This document shows, piece after piece, positions 41,992 through 50,391 of a stretch of DNA of 64,000 nucleotides. Made by a program: the position numbers and the translations under genes. Position 1 is the stretch's first letter; every line of letters starts with the position of its first letter. The notes under the pieces are model-generated. The model was not told the origin of the DNA. It saw nothing but the letters and a program-made list of their open reading frames with translations, and searched no databases. The DNA comes from CBDDFS01 sp965227255 (GTDB lineage Bacteria > Bacteroidota > Bacteroidia > Flavobacteriales_E > Vicingaceae), in the NCBI GenBank assembly GCA_965227255.1, contig CBDDFS010000002.1, forward strand, positions 620,001 through 684,000. Reading direction: 5' to 3'.

Positions 41992-42789
41992 TTACTTCAG
42001 CATGTTCTTCATTGAATCCATGTCGTTTTGCAATTTCATGACTGCTTCACGAAGCGATGATTTGCTGATGTTGCCTTCTGGAGGGCTAGAGTCTATGTAA
42101 TTCACGAATTTCCATATTTCCATTACCTCAGTGACTGATACCTCATAGGGTTCATATTCTGAGTTAGTGCTGACGAGCAACAAAGTTCTGTTCTGATCTA
42201 TTTGATTGTAGACATTCTTGAATACAATCCCATCATCTTTGGTAAGAACAATGTAAGGATAGCCGTCTATTAATAGAGTCCAGTTGGGTAAATACTCTGC
42301 AGTAACAAATGCTCCATCAGATACCGGAGGCATTGAATCACCCGAAATTTGAAAGGTTCTGTACTTTCTTTCTTTGCTTAAAAAGGGCATTTGAAATGTA
42401 GGCAGTACCTTGATGAAATCAGGGTCAGAGTATCCATTCTTATACCCCGCTTTTGCAGATACAGAAACAAGTTCAATATTCTCTTGATTTTCAGAATTTA
42501 CCGTGGTGGCCAGTACGCGCAATCCTTTGCCGGTCAGATCTATGTCGTAACCTTTTTCCAATTCTGAAAGTTGGAGTTCAGAAATGCTTCCCAGATCAAC
42601 GCGTAAAAGTTTGTCAATAGAGATCTTAAAGAAGTCTGAGATTCTGATCAGCGTTTCGTATGAGGGAAATGATGTCCCTAATTCATAACCACTTAATGAA
42701 GTTCTTTTTACTTCTAAAACATCCGAAAGGTCTGCCTGTGATCGGTTTCTTCTTTTCCTGAGAAGCTTGAGATTATTTGAAAAGTACAT
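41992..42789 (-). CDS. XRE-family repressor with LexA/S24 peptidase-like domain
   Basis: A 265-residue regulator. Residues 6-60 are a Cro/CI helix-turn-helix (RSQADLSDVLEVKRTSLSGY). The C-terminal half has the S24 fold: KAGY at 113-116 sits where LexA/UmuD-type Ala-Gly self-cleavage occurs, GDSMPP supplies the candidate nucleophile Ser152, and IVFKNV the candidate base Lys191. The protein may therefore be a self-cleaving repressor triggered by stress, though many relatives are inactive. A 44-base inverted repeat begins at its start codon (42790-42833), suggesting autoregulation and control of the divergent dioxygenase-like gene. Confidence 0.9.
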   Translation of the reverse strand: MYFSNNLKLLRKRRNRSQADLSDVLEVKRTSLSGYELGTSFPSYETLIRISDFFKISIDKLLRVDLGSISELQLSELEKGYDIDLTGKGLRVLATTVNSENQENIELVSVSAKAGYKNGYSDPDFIKVLPTFQMPFLSKERKYRTFQISGDSMPPVSDGAFVTAEYLPNWTLLIDGYPYIVLTKDDGIVFKNVYNQIDQNRTLLLVSTNSEYEPYEVSVTEVMEIWKFVNYIDSSPPEGNISKSSLREAVMKLQNDMDSMKNMLK

Positions 42790-42840
42790 AATGACGAAAA
42801 TATTGACATTGAATTGACAGAAATATCGTCATTAATTTTG
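42790..42840. promoter_or_regulatory. Operator-like inverted repeat and promoter between the S24 repressor and the CDO-like gene
   Basis: AATGACGA (42790-42797) and TCGTCATT (42826-42833) are perfect 8-base arms. Between them TTGACA occurs twice, at 42803 and 42814, 11 bases (about one helical turn) apart. TAATTTTG at 42833-42840 is a -7 box for the plus-strand gene. The minus-strand gene starts at 42789, immediately next to the left arm. Confidence 0.5.
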
Positions 42841-42940
42841 AATAAAGCAAACTGATTTGAATCAATTTGCAATTTGATGCAGGTCATCGAGATAGTACTG
42901 CTTACTGAGTAATTTTAAGATGTAATCAAATCGGAAAGTC

Positions 42941-43465
42941 ATGAAAACGGATATTAAGCCCATTAAAACAATTGCTCAATTAGAAAAGATTATGAAGGAA
43001 CATGATCCTGGCTTAGGACACCTTGACATTATGAAGGCAATTGAGATTCCATATGATGAATGGGAACGATATTTCACATGGAAGGAAGAAAGATATACCC
43101 GCAATAGTATTTTTAAAAACGACGAGTATGAATTACTGGTTATTTGCTGGGAACAAGGTCAGGATTCTCCGATACACGATTACGATTCAAAAGAGGCCTG
43201 GATTCATATTATCAGAGGACAACTCAAGGAAGAGAAATTCAAAAAAAGAGATGATGGACGAATTGAAAGAGTCAGCACAGTTACCCTGGGACCAAATGAT
43301 TTCTCATTTATGAGTGGTTATGTCGGCCTTCATCGATATGTGAATACTTTCGAAAGCAGGACAGTTAGTCTTCATTTATATGTTAACCCATTACGTCAAT
43401 GGAATGAATACGATTCAGCTACCAATTCCTTCAGAACCAGAGAAGTTGAATACGATAACATATAA
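42941..43465 (+). CDS. Cysteine dioxygenase-family cupin with altered iron site
   Basis: A 174-residue cupin of the cysteine dioxygenase type, which oxidises cysteine to its sulfinate. The family pattern is clear: YTRN (Arg54, carboxylate binding), CWEQGQDSPIHDYDSKEAW, GLHRYVN (His131) and VSLHLYVNP (His145, Tyr147). The second iron ligand, normally His in the HxH pair, is Tyr81 here (HDY), so only two of three histidines (79, 131) remain. It may use a 2-His/Tyr site, a different metal, or be inactive. It is divergent from the S24 repressor and ends at a bidirectional terminator. Confidence 0.85.
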   Translation: MKTDIKPIKTIAQLEKIMKEHDPGLGHLDIMKAIEIPYDEWERYFTWKEERYTRNSIFKNDEYELLVICWEQGQDSPIHDYDSKEAWIHIIRGQLKEEKFKKRDDGRIERVSTVTLGPNDFSFMSGYVGLHRYVNTFESRTVSLHLYVNPLRQWNEYDSATNSFRTREVEYDNI

Positions 43466-43484
43466 GAAACAAGCTTTTAAGAAT

Positions 43485-43515
43485 TAAAAAAGGCGTCCTT
43501 TGGACGCCTTAATTT
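43485..43515. terminator. Bidirectional Rho-independent terminator
   Basis: AAGGCGTCC and GGACGCCTT form a perfect 9-bp stem with loop TTT (43490-43510). A-rich and T-rich flanks on both sides suit termination from the CDO-like gene (plus) and the universal stress gene (minus), more strongly in the minus direction. Confidence 0.9.
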
Positions 43516-43530
43516 ATTTTATAGAAGTCT

Positions 43531-44376
43531 CTAAATGGAATTTTCGTTGTAGACCATAAGAGGAATTGTTGTGTGGTAATTGATTCTTTTGACCATATCA
43601 GGGTGAAACAGTCGACTGAAGATTCCTCTTTTCTTCTCTCTCATGACCACCATATTTGCAAGGTCTTTTTTCACCACCTCCAGAATGGCATCATGTGAAT
43701 TCGCATAAGTGAGAGATTCTTTTTTGATTTTTTCATAGCTCACTTTTTCGCTGAGCATTTCATTGAATTGATCTGCTTCCTCCTGGGCCGTCATATTATC
43801 TTCACCAAATGCATGAAAGATGACAATCTCTGCTCCGAACATATCGGCGAATTCTGAAATGTCATTTATCACATCGATATCTCTTTCTTCCAGATCAGTA
43901 GCATATACAATTTTTCCTACGCCTAAATATTTAGAATCAGGTGGAATGGCTAGCACGGGGCAACTTGCTCTTTTCATTACTTCAACACTTGTGCTTCCGA
44001 ATAGTAATTCTTCAAATCTATTTTCACCCTGTGTACCCATAACAATGAGGTCGAAGTCATTGTCATTTGCATATTCACAAATTGTAAGAACCGGATCTCC
44101 ATGAGCTACTTTTGTGGTGATGAAAATATCCTTAGATAGTTTTTCAGGAATCTCCTTTAGAACTTCATCAAGTCGGACTTTGTTATGATTTATACCGGCA
44201 TCAAGAACGTTTTCATTCATCATACTTGGTCCACCATCTATTCCGATACTGGGCACGGTTACAAAAGAGTTGAATAGTTCAAGGTTGGCGTTTAATTCAT
44301 TCGCGAGATGGGCGGCATAATCGATGGCAGCGCGACTGTTTTTACTGAAGTCTGTGGTGACCAGGATTTTTTTCAT
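43531..44376 (-). CDS. Universal stress protein (two UspA domains)
   Basis: A 281-residue protein with two tandem UspA domains. The first starts MKKILVTTDFSKNSRAAIDYAAHLA and contains the nucleotide-binding loop GTQGENRFEELLFGSTSVEVMKRA, G-2x-G-9x-G(S/T) in type, so ATP binding is expected. The second (YLGVGKIVYATDLEERDIDV onward) lacks a full loop. Usp proteins modulate survival under starvation or oxidative stress. A TAAATTTG -7 box and an ACTTCAT/ATGAAGT inverted repeat lie upstream. Confidence 0.92.
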   Translation of the reverse strand: MKKILVTTDFSKNSRAAIDYAAHLANELNANLELFNSFVTVPSIGIDGGPSMMNENVLDAGINHNKVRLDEVLKEIPEKLSKDIFITTKVAHGDPVLTICEYANDNDFDLIVMGTQGENRFEELLFGSTSVEVMKRASCPVLAIPPDSKYLGVGKIVYATDLEERDIDVINDISEFADMFGAEIVIFHAFGEDNMTAQEEADQFNEMLSEKVSYEKIKKESLTYANSHDAILEVVKKDLANMVVMREKKRGIFSRLFHPDMVKRINYHTTIPLMVYNENSI

Positions 44377-44399
44377 GGCTCTGGTTTTTAGGTTCTTAT

Positions 44400-44428
44400 C
44401 AAATTTACTTCATAATGGTGCATGAAGT
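44400..44428 (-). promoter_or_regulatory. Promoter box and inverted repeat of the universal stress gene
   Basis: On the minus strand TAAATTTG (44407-44400) matches the -7 consensus 24 bases before the start. ACTTCAT (44407-44413) and ATGAAGT (44422-44428) are perfect 7-base arms 8 bases apart, lying in the -10 to -35 spacer, where a repressor could block polymerase. Confidence 0.4.
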
Positions 44429-44531
44429 CTTTGATTTACTTCAACTTAAAATAAGATTTTCATCAGTCGTTCATCTCTGATATTGGAAAAGGCAACCCGG
44501 AAAATCTTTTACCGTCTTAAAATAAAAGGTT

Positions 44532-44786
44532 ATGAACAGGTATAAATTTATTGCACTCAATAGACAAAGGCAGCTAAATTTATTGAAGGTAAGGGGAAGA
44601 ATTCTTCACAGAAGAATTAAGCGTGATTATACTATCAGCCTTTACCAGATAGAGAATTTCTACATAGAGATCTGGGAAAACACTGTCAAAGAGAACCTCG
44701 AGAATCTTGTCACATTCAAGGATAGAACTTTGCTTAATTATCCATTTAACATGGAGCGTGAGCAGCGTGGTTTGTATCGTGCCTAA
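44532..44786 (+). CDS. Small basic hypothetical protein
   Basis: I do not recognise this 84-residue protein. It is basic (RGRILHRRIKRDY), aromatic-rich and helical in look, with no signal peptide or Cys. It starts with ATG at 44532, upstream of an AT-rich leader, and its stop overlaps the convergent NifU-like stop by 4 bases. The composition is coherent and the overlap is typical of real genes here. No function assigned. Confidence 0.55.
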   Translation: MNRYKFIALNRQRQLNLLKVRGRILHRRIKRDYTISLYQIENFYIEIWENTVKENLENLVTFKDRTLLNYPFNMEREQRGLYRA

Positions 44787-45052
44787 TCGAGTGGTTCGAC
44801 CGATTTAATCTCAGGTGCGATTTTCTTCACAGCATCTTCAATTCCGGCCTTTAAAGTGAGGTTGTTAATGCTGCACGTTTTACAGGCACCGAGTAATTGT
44901 ACTCGGGCAACATAGTCTTTGTCAATCCCAATCAAACGAATGTCTCCCTGATCGGCTTCGAAAAAAGGACGCAGACTATCAATAGCCCCGTTTACTTTTT
45001 CAAGTAACTCTGGATTATCTATGTAAGCGGGTGCTTTATTAGAGGCAGCCAT
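44783..45052 (-). CDS. NifU C-terminal domain Fe-S scaffold protein
   Basis: An 89-residue protein equivalent to the Nfu domain. The CxxC cluster-binding pair is in QLLGACKTCSINNLTLKAGI, and the rest (ADQGDIRLIGID..., EDAVKKIAPEIKSVEPLD) fits. Such proteins hold and pass on [4Fe-4S] clusters. It overlaps the end of the Mrp/ApbC gene by 14 bases, and the pair probably works together in cluster delivery. Confidence 0.93.
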   Translation of the reverse strand: MAASNKAPAYIDNPELLEKVNGAIDSLRPFFEADQGDIRLIGIDKDYVARVQLLGACKTCSINNLTLKAGIEDAVKKIAPEIKSVEPLD

Positions 45053-46148
45053 CGTGATTTGTAATTTCTACCTTCTTCGTTGGAGGAATAAATTGGTTTC
45101 GCTTTTTCAATTCTTCATGAAGATTGTCAATTAAAGAAATGAAAGCTTCTTTCTGAATACCTTCATTTTGAAGAACAGCGGGTCTACCTACATCACCTGC
45201 TTCTCTTATGCTCTGCACGAGAGGGATTTGTCCAAGCAGACTTGTATCCATTTCTTTTGCCAAAGGTTCAACACCGTCTTTTCCAAAAATGAAGTACTTA
45301 TTTTCAGGTAATTCCTCCGGTGTGAAATACGCCATGTTTTCAACGAGGCCCAATACAGGAACATTGATCTGAGGAAGTTTGAACATTCCAACTGCTTTCC
45401 GTGCATCGATCAGGGCAACTTCTTGCGGAGTGCTTACAATTACAGCACCCGTAACCGGAACAGCCTGAACCAACGAAAGGTGAACATCACCTGTGCCCGG
45501 AGGCATGTCAATGATCATAAAATCCAATTCACCCCAGTCGGCGTCAGAAAACATCTGGTTTAAAGCTCTGGAAGCCATGGGTCCTCTCCAAACAACTGCT
45601 TGATTTGCTTCTGCGAAAAATCCTATTGAAAGCATTTTAACACCGTGGTTCTCAACCGGAACGATCAGATTCCTGCCGTTTTTCTCTTCAACACGAGGTT
45701 TTTCATATGAGGTGTCGAACATCAAAGGAATTGAAGGCCCGTAGATATCTGCATCTACCATTCCCACTTTGTAGCCTTGCTGAGCCAGACCGACAGCCAG
45801 GTTGGAGGCCACCGTTGATTTGCCGACACCACCTTTACCAGAAGCGACAGCAATGATATTTTTTACTCCGGGAAGAATTTTATTCTCCTCTTTAGGAGCT
45901 TCTGAACCAGACTTTGTTACAAAATCAATTTCTACTTCAACGTCCTTAAAGAATCTGGATAGATGATGTTCAATCGCCTCCTCCATGCGTTTCTTATAAT
46001 GCATTGTCGGATTCGCTAACTCCATTTTAAAAGAGATCTTATTTTCTTCCGTTTTTACTTCAGAAACTAGATTGAGCTCTATGATGTCTTTTTTAGCTTC
46101 AGGCTCTATTACATTGGAAAGGGCCTCTATTACTTTTTTTTCGTCCAT
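45039..46148 (-). CDS. mrp: Mrp/ApbC-family Fe-S cluster carrier ATPase
   Basis: A 369-residue cytosolic P-loop ATPase (Mrp/NBP35). The N-terminal MIP18/DUF59 domain (residues ~1-85) is followed by the deviant Walker A VASGKGGVGKSTVASNLAVG, the MVDADIYGPSIPLMF switch and MIIDMPPGTGDVHLSLVQ. The bridging CxxC typical of ApbC is not evident, as in many Bacteroidota members. It transfers Fe-S clusters to target enzymes. Coupling to the NifU-like gene supports that. Confidence 0.95.
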   Translation of the reverse strand: MDEKKVIEALSNVIEPEAKKDIIELNLVSEVKTEENKISFKMELANPTMHYKKRMEEAIEHHLSRFFKDVEVEIDFVTKSGSEAPKEENKILPGVKNIIAVASGKGGVGKSTVASNLAVGLAQQGYKVGMVDADIYGPSIPLMFDTSYEKPRVEEKNGRNLIVPVENHGVKMLSIGFFAEANQAVVWRGPMASRALNQMFSDADWGELDFMIIDMPPGTGDVHLSLVQAVPVTGAVIVSTPQEVALIDARKAVGMFKLPQINVPVLGLVENMAYFTPEELPENKYFIFGKDGVEPLAKEMDTSLLGQIPLVQSIREAGDVGRPAVLQNEGIQKEAFISLIDNLHEELKKRNQFIPPTKKVEITNHDGCL

Positions 46149-46198
46149 AAGGTCTGGCTGCTTTGAATATCAAAATTAGGAATTAAATAGGCTGAAAA

Positions 46199-46531
46199 TT
46201 AGATTTCATCGGCCAAGACTGCCGGGTCCCATAAAAGCTCTTTGAATTTTACGACTCTGTTGTCGGTCACTTCAATTCCTTCTTTTTCAAGTTGAATTTG
46301 CATTTCATCCGGTGTTTTAAAATGCATTCTTCCGGTGAGGTGACCGTTTCTGTTTACCACTCTGTGTGCGGGAATGGAGGGGTCATGGTCGTGTGAGGCA
46401 TTCATAGCGTAACCGACCACTCTTGAACTTTTTGCCGCTCCGAGACATTTGGCAATATGACCATAAGTGGTTACTCTTCCTTTTGGAATAAGTCGAACCA
46501 CATCAAATACCCGAAGGAAAAAATCTGTCAT
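46199..46531 (-). CDS. Alkyltransferase-like protein (ATL, MGMT family)
   Basis: A 110-residue protein of the O6-alkylguanine-DNA alkyltransferase family, C-terminal DNA-binding domain only. The motif that reads PCHRVV in true methyltransferases reads PAHRVV here (54-59), with Ala in place of the acceptor Cys. It is thus an ATL: it can flip out and bind O6-alkylguanine but cannot repair it, and is known to hand the lesion to nucleotide excision repair. RVTTYGHIAKCLG and SSRVVGYAMN are the helix-turn-helix. It is 1 base downstream of trmB. Confidence 0.9.
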   Translation of the reverse strand: MTDFFLRVFDVVRLIPKGRVTTYGHIAKCLGAAKSSRVVGYAMNASHDHDPSIPAHRVVNRNGHLTGRMHFKTPDEMQIQLEKEGIEVTDNRVVKFKELLWDPAVLADEI

Positions 46532-46532
46532 T

Positions 46533-47225
46533 TCAGTTAATCTTCAATTTAAGGTAACAGACAACATGTCCTTTTTCTGTAAACATCTTTTCATAAAATG
46601 TAGGAATACGCAAAACCTCTTTTTCTTTCTGCGTTAGGTCAAGTTCATTTAAATCTTTATAAAGTTCAGAAGTTGAGATTAAAACCTCATGACCACATTC
46701 TCTTGCTATCTCGTCCGAATATTCATAGAGGTCCCTGGCATCCGTTTTCAGATGAACTATACCTCCGGGTTTTAGAAATGTCTTGTACTTTTCAAGAAAC
46801 CTTGGGGATGAAAGCCTTTTCTTTTCCCTGCTTTCTCTTGGTTGAGGATCCGGGAAAGTGATCCAGACTTCCGAAACTTCATTCTTTGCAAAAAAAGAGT
46901 CGATAAATTCAATTCTCGTCCTGAGAAAATGTGCATTTCTAATTTCATCTTCCAATGATGTTTTGGCACCTCTCCACATTCTGGCTCCTTTTATATCTAC
47001 ACCAATGAAGTTTTTCTCCGGGTATTTTAAAGCCATTCCAACGGTGTATTCTCCTTTGCCACATCCGAGTTCCAGGACTATATCATTATTATTTTCGAAG
47101 ACTTCTTTTTTCCATTTACCACTTTTCGAATATTTCTTTTGAAACACCTCTGAAAAAGGTACCTCAGTGACATTGGGAAATGTCTTCATCTCGGCAAATT
47201 GTGCCAATTTTCTCTTTCCGCTCAT
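46533..47225 (-). CDS. trmB: tRNA (guanine-N7-)-methyltransferase
   Basis: A 230-residue Rossmann methyltransferase that installs m7G46 in tRNA variable loops. Motif I is LELGCGKGEYTVGMA, with FIGVDIKGARMW, SEVWITFPDPQPRE (the TFPDPW-like catalytic loop, here Gln in place of Trp) and KRRLSSPRFL-type sequence downstream. Its start overlaps the stop of the SDR gene by one base (TAATG). Confidence 0.94.
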   Translation of the reverse strand: MSGKRKLAQFAEMKTFPNVTEVPFSEVFQKKYSKSGKWKKEVFENNNDIVLELGCGKGEYTVGMALKYPEKNFIGVDIKGARMWRGAKTSLEDEIRNAHFLRTRIEFIDSFFAKNEVSEVWITFPDPQPRESREKKRLSSPRFLEKYKTFLKPGGIVHLKTDARDLYEYSDEIARECGHEVLISTSELYKDLNELDLTQKEKEVLRIPTFYEKMFTEKGHVVCYLKLKIN

Positions 47226-47923
47226 TAAAAACCTCCAACAGTATTTATGACGATCTCCTCGACATTGGAGTTTTCAGACATAGATAGATTCGCATTAATT
47301 AAGCTCATCATATCTTTCATTTGAATAAGCTTTGAATGGTCAACGTCAATGTCGTCCCATGAGGAAGTATTCATAGGTCCGGGAAATATGGATGTGACCC
47401 TTATGCCAAATTCTTTCAGGCTTTCCCGAAGAAGATCGCTGTACATTTTAAGTGCAGCCTTAGAGATAGTGTATGAGGCTGCATCCCCTCTTGGATCTCG
47501 CGTGGCAATGGATACAACATTGAAGATATAGCCAGACTTATTCACTTTCATATGTCCAAGAACAGATTCATTCATTCTCACTGAACTCATTAGGTTGACG
47601 TTGATCATTTTATTCAGATCATCTTCTTTGATTGAATCGGCTGTGTCTTCGGAATATATCCCTACGTTATTTACCAGAATATCTATTCCTCCCATGTCGT
47701 CAATGCTTTTTTGAGTAAAGCCCTCTACACTTTTTTGATCGCCGAAGTCAACCACATATCCGAAAACTCTGTTTTCAAAATTTTTACTTTTTAAGTTTTC
47801 CAGGGCTTTGTCCAGCCCAGACTTTGAACGAGATGTTATACTGACCGAATGTCCTTCTTCCAATAGGCCCCCGGCAATGGCAAGTCCAAGGCCTCTGGAA
47901 GAACCAGTTACAATAGCTTTCAT
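47225..47923 (-). CDS. Short-chain dehydrogenase/reductase
   Basis: A 232-residue SDR enzyme using NAD(P)H. The nucleotide motif is TGSSRGLGLAIAGGLL (TGxxxGxG), the structural motif NNVGIY (NNAG type), the catalytic serine precedes in NVVSIATR, and the active site YTISKAALKMY is YxxxK. Substrate unknown; SDRs of this plain type act on many alcohols and ketones. It heads the SDR-trmB-ATL operon. Confidence 0.92.
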   Translation of the reverse strand: MKAIVTGSSRGLGLAIAGGLLEEGHSVSITSRSKSGLDKALENLKSKNFENRVFGYVVDFGDQKSVEGFTQKSIDDMGGIDILVNNVGIYSEDTADSIKEDDLNKMINVNLMSSVRMNESVLGHMKVNKSGYIFNVVSIATRDPRGDAASYTISKAALKMYSDLLRESLKEFGIRVTSIFPGPMNTSSWDDIDVDHSKLIQMKDMMSLINANLSMSENSNVEEIVINTVGGF

Positions 47924-48008
47924 GAATGTCTTTTTTTCAGCGATTATTTCCTGTATGCACTACAGAATGAAAGCATAAATTTAACAGATTTGTAAGCGCT
48001 GGTGTTCT

Positions 48009-48728
48009 ATGCTTAAAGAGATTTCAATTGACAAGATATTATTCCTGGATATAGAGACCGTATCTTCCATGGAAAAGTTCGAAGATTTGTCTGAGGTCAT
48101 GCAGGAACTATGGGCCTCAAAAGCCACTCAGAGATATCCGAATTCAGACAAAAGCCCTTCGGAATTATACAGGCATGCTGCCATTTTCGCTGAATTCGGA
48201 AGGGTAATTTGCATAAGTTGTGGGTTTTTTTTCCTCTCCGATGGCATCATTCAGTTCCGAGTAAAGTCTTTTTACGGTCATGATGAACAAGAATTACTTT
48301 CAAATTTTGCAGCCTTATTGAAGGAATCATTCAGTGACAGGGATAGTCGATTGTGTGCTCATAACGGAAAGGAATTTGATTATCCTTTCTTGGCACGAAG
48401 AATGCTCATTAATGGCATAAAACTTCCTGAGATATTAAACACTCCTGGCAAAAAACCATGGGAAGTCAATCATCTTGATACCCTTGAATTATGGAAATTC
48501 GGTGATTTCAAAAACTATACCTCACTAAAGTTGCTTACCGAGATCTTTAATATTCCAACGCCAAAAGACGATATTGACGGTAGCATGATACGAGATGTTT
48601 ATTATGAAGACCATGACCTGGATCGCATAGTAACATATTGCCAAAAAGACGTGATTGCAACGGCGAGACTTTATCAAAAATTTCTCGGAGAACCAATTTT
48701 TGAGGATGATCAGGTAACTTATGTTTGA
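48009..48728 (+). CDS. Predicted 3'-5' exonuclease (PolB-like DEDD)
   Basis: A 239-residue single-domain exonuclease of the DNA_pol_B_exo2 type. Catalytic acidic residues are in ILFLDIETV (DxE), LCAHNGKEFDYPFLARRM (Asp of motif II) and IVTYCQKDVIATARLY (motif III, Y...D). There is no polymerase domain. It may trim DNA or RNA in repair. Its last 8 bases overlap the following ABC ATPase gene. Confidence 0.9.
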   Translation: MLKEISIDKILFLDIETVSSMEKFEDLSEVMQELWASKATQRYPNSDKSPSELYRHAAIFAEFGRVICISCGFFFLSDGIIQFRVKSFYGHDEQELLSNFAALLKESFSDRDSRLCAHNGKEFDYPFLARRMLINGIKLPEILNTPGKKPWEVNHLDTLELWKFGDFKNYTSLKLLTEIFNIPTPKDDIDGSMIRDVYYEDHDLDRIVTYCQKDVIATARLYQKFLGEPIFEDDQVTYV

Positions 48729-50391
48729 TAAAATGGATGTGCTTTCAATAAATGATCTTTCTATACAGCTTGCCGGTGGCTCGGAATTGGTGAAAGGCAT
48801 TAACCTTAAAATCAAAAAGGGTGAGATTCATGGTTTGATCGGAGAATCGGGTTCGGGAAAATCTCTCACCGCCGCCTCTATTGTCCGGTTGTTGCCCGGT
48901 AATTTAAAAATGAATAAAGGTTCGATCGACCTGTCTCTGGATTCAGGACACTATTCAATATCTGATATCGATACCAGAGAACTATTAAAGTTGAGAGGAA
49001 AGGAAGTTGGATTTGTTTTTCAAGACCCAATGACATGCCTAAATCCTTCTGTGAAATGCGGAAAGCAGGTCGCTGAGGTATTATCTGAGCATACGGATCT
49101 TTCAAGAAATGAACGAAAGTCTGAAGTTCTTCGTCTGTTTGAAAAAGTTGAATTGCCCAATATTGAAAAGATATATCGATCATACCCACATGAGATCAGT
49201 GGTGGTCAAAGACAACGGGTTATGATAGCCATGGCCGTGGCATGCAAACCGAAACTACTGATCGCAGATGAAATCACCACGGCCCTTGATGTTACAGTTC
49301 AAAAGAGCATCATTGAACTTATTAATGAATTGCGTCAAAGTGAAGGATTGGCCGTCCTCTTTATTACTCATGACCTGGGTTTGATTGCAGAATATGCCGA
49401 CAGCATATCAATTATGTATAAAGGAGAGCTTGTTGAGCATGGAGACCGGGATCAAATAATCAAAAGACCTCAACATGCATACACAAAAGGACTTCTGGCA
49501 TGTAAACCTCCGCTGGATAAGAAACTTGAGAGACTTCCCAGTCTGCAGGAAGTTCTAGAAAAGGGAGAATTTAAATCTTCATTGGGCAGCCTTCATAACC
49601 GGGAAGAATATGATACTCTGCTGGAGGTAAAGGGCCTCAATATATTTTACACCTTAAAAAAGAATCTTTTGGGTAAGGTGGTCTCTGAAATGCACGCGAT
49701 CAAAAACGCGAGTTTTGAGGTGAAAGAAAGAGACAGTCTAGCCATTGTTGGGGAGTCGGGAAGTGGAAAGTCAACCTTGGGTAAGACTATCCTGGGACTG
49801 TTGGAATCCAAAAATGGCACCATCAAATACAGAGGAGAGTCGCTGGGTAATTTGTCTAAGAAGGATTATAAGAAGTACAGAAAGAAAATTCAATTCATAT
49901 TTCAGGATCCCTTTTCGTCGCTAAATCCTAAAATGCTTATTGGACAAAGTATAGCAGAGCCTATGAAAGTACATGGTATTGGAAAGAGTGATGCAGAGCG
50001 ATTGGATAGGACGAAAGAACTTTTAGTGAAAGTGGGTCTGAGTGAAAGTGATTATAAGAAATACCCGCATCAATTCAGCGGTGGGCAAAGGCAGAGAATT
50101 GTTATAGCCAGGGCTCTCAGCGTTGAACCGGAATTTATTGTCTGTGATGAGGCAGTTTCCGCTCTTGATGTCTCGGTTCAGGCAATGATTTTGAATCTTC
50201 TTAAAGATTTGCAGGAAGAATTCAACCTCACATATTTTTTCATCACACACGATATGTCAGTTGTTAGATTTTTATGTAATAGAATGATTGTTTTCAAAGA
50301 GGGTGAAATGATTGAGCAAGGGGATGTTGAGACTGTATTTAAAAATCCTTCTCAAGAATTCACAAAGGAATTAATTGAGGCTTCAAGGTGA
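48721..50391 (+). CDS. Double ATP-binding ABC protein of the oligopeptide type (DppD-DppF fusion)
   Basis: A 556-residue protein with two ABC domains, each complete. Domain 1: Walker A GLIGESGSGKSLTAASI, signature EISGGQRQRVMIAMAV, Walker B LLIADEITTALDV. Domain 2: Walker A AIVGESGSGKSTLGKTI, signature QFSGGQRQRIVIARAL, Walker B FIVCDEAVSALDV. The layout matches fused dipeptide/nickel (Dpp/Opp/Gsi) ATPases. No permease or binding protein is adjacent. A second ATG at 48733 would shorten it by four codons. It overlaps both neighbours, forming an operon with the exonuclease and a GT-C protein. Confidence 0.95.
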   Translation: MFDKMDVLSINDLSIQLAGGSELVKGINLKIKKGEIHGLIGESGSGKSLTAASIVRLLPGNLKMNKGSIDLSLDSGHYSISDIDTRELLKLRGKEVGFVFQDPMTCLNPSVKCGKQVAEVLSEHTDLSRNERKSEVLRLFEKVELPNIEKIYRSYPHEISGGQRQRVMIAMAVACKPKLLIADEITTALDVTVQKSIIELINELRQSEGLAVLFITHDLGLIAEYADSISIMYKGELVEHGDRDQIIKRPQHAYTKGLLACKPPLDKKLERLPSLQEVLEKGEFKSSLGSLHNREEYDTLLEVKGLNIFYTLKKNLLGKVVSEMHAIKNASFEVKERDSLAIVGESGSGKSTLGKTILGLLESKNGTIKYRGESLGNLSKKDYKKYRKKIQFIFQDPFSSLNPKMLIGQSIAEPMKVHGIGKSDAERLDRTKELLVKVGLSESDYKKYPHQFSGGQRQRIVIARALSVEPEFIVCDEAVSALDVSVQAMILNLLKDLQEEFNLTYFFITHDMSVVRFLCNRMIVFKEGEMIEQGDVETVFKNPSQEFTKELIEASR

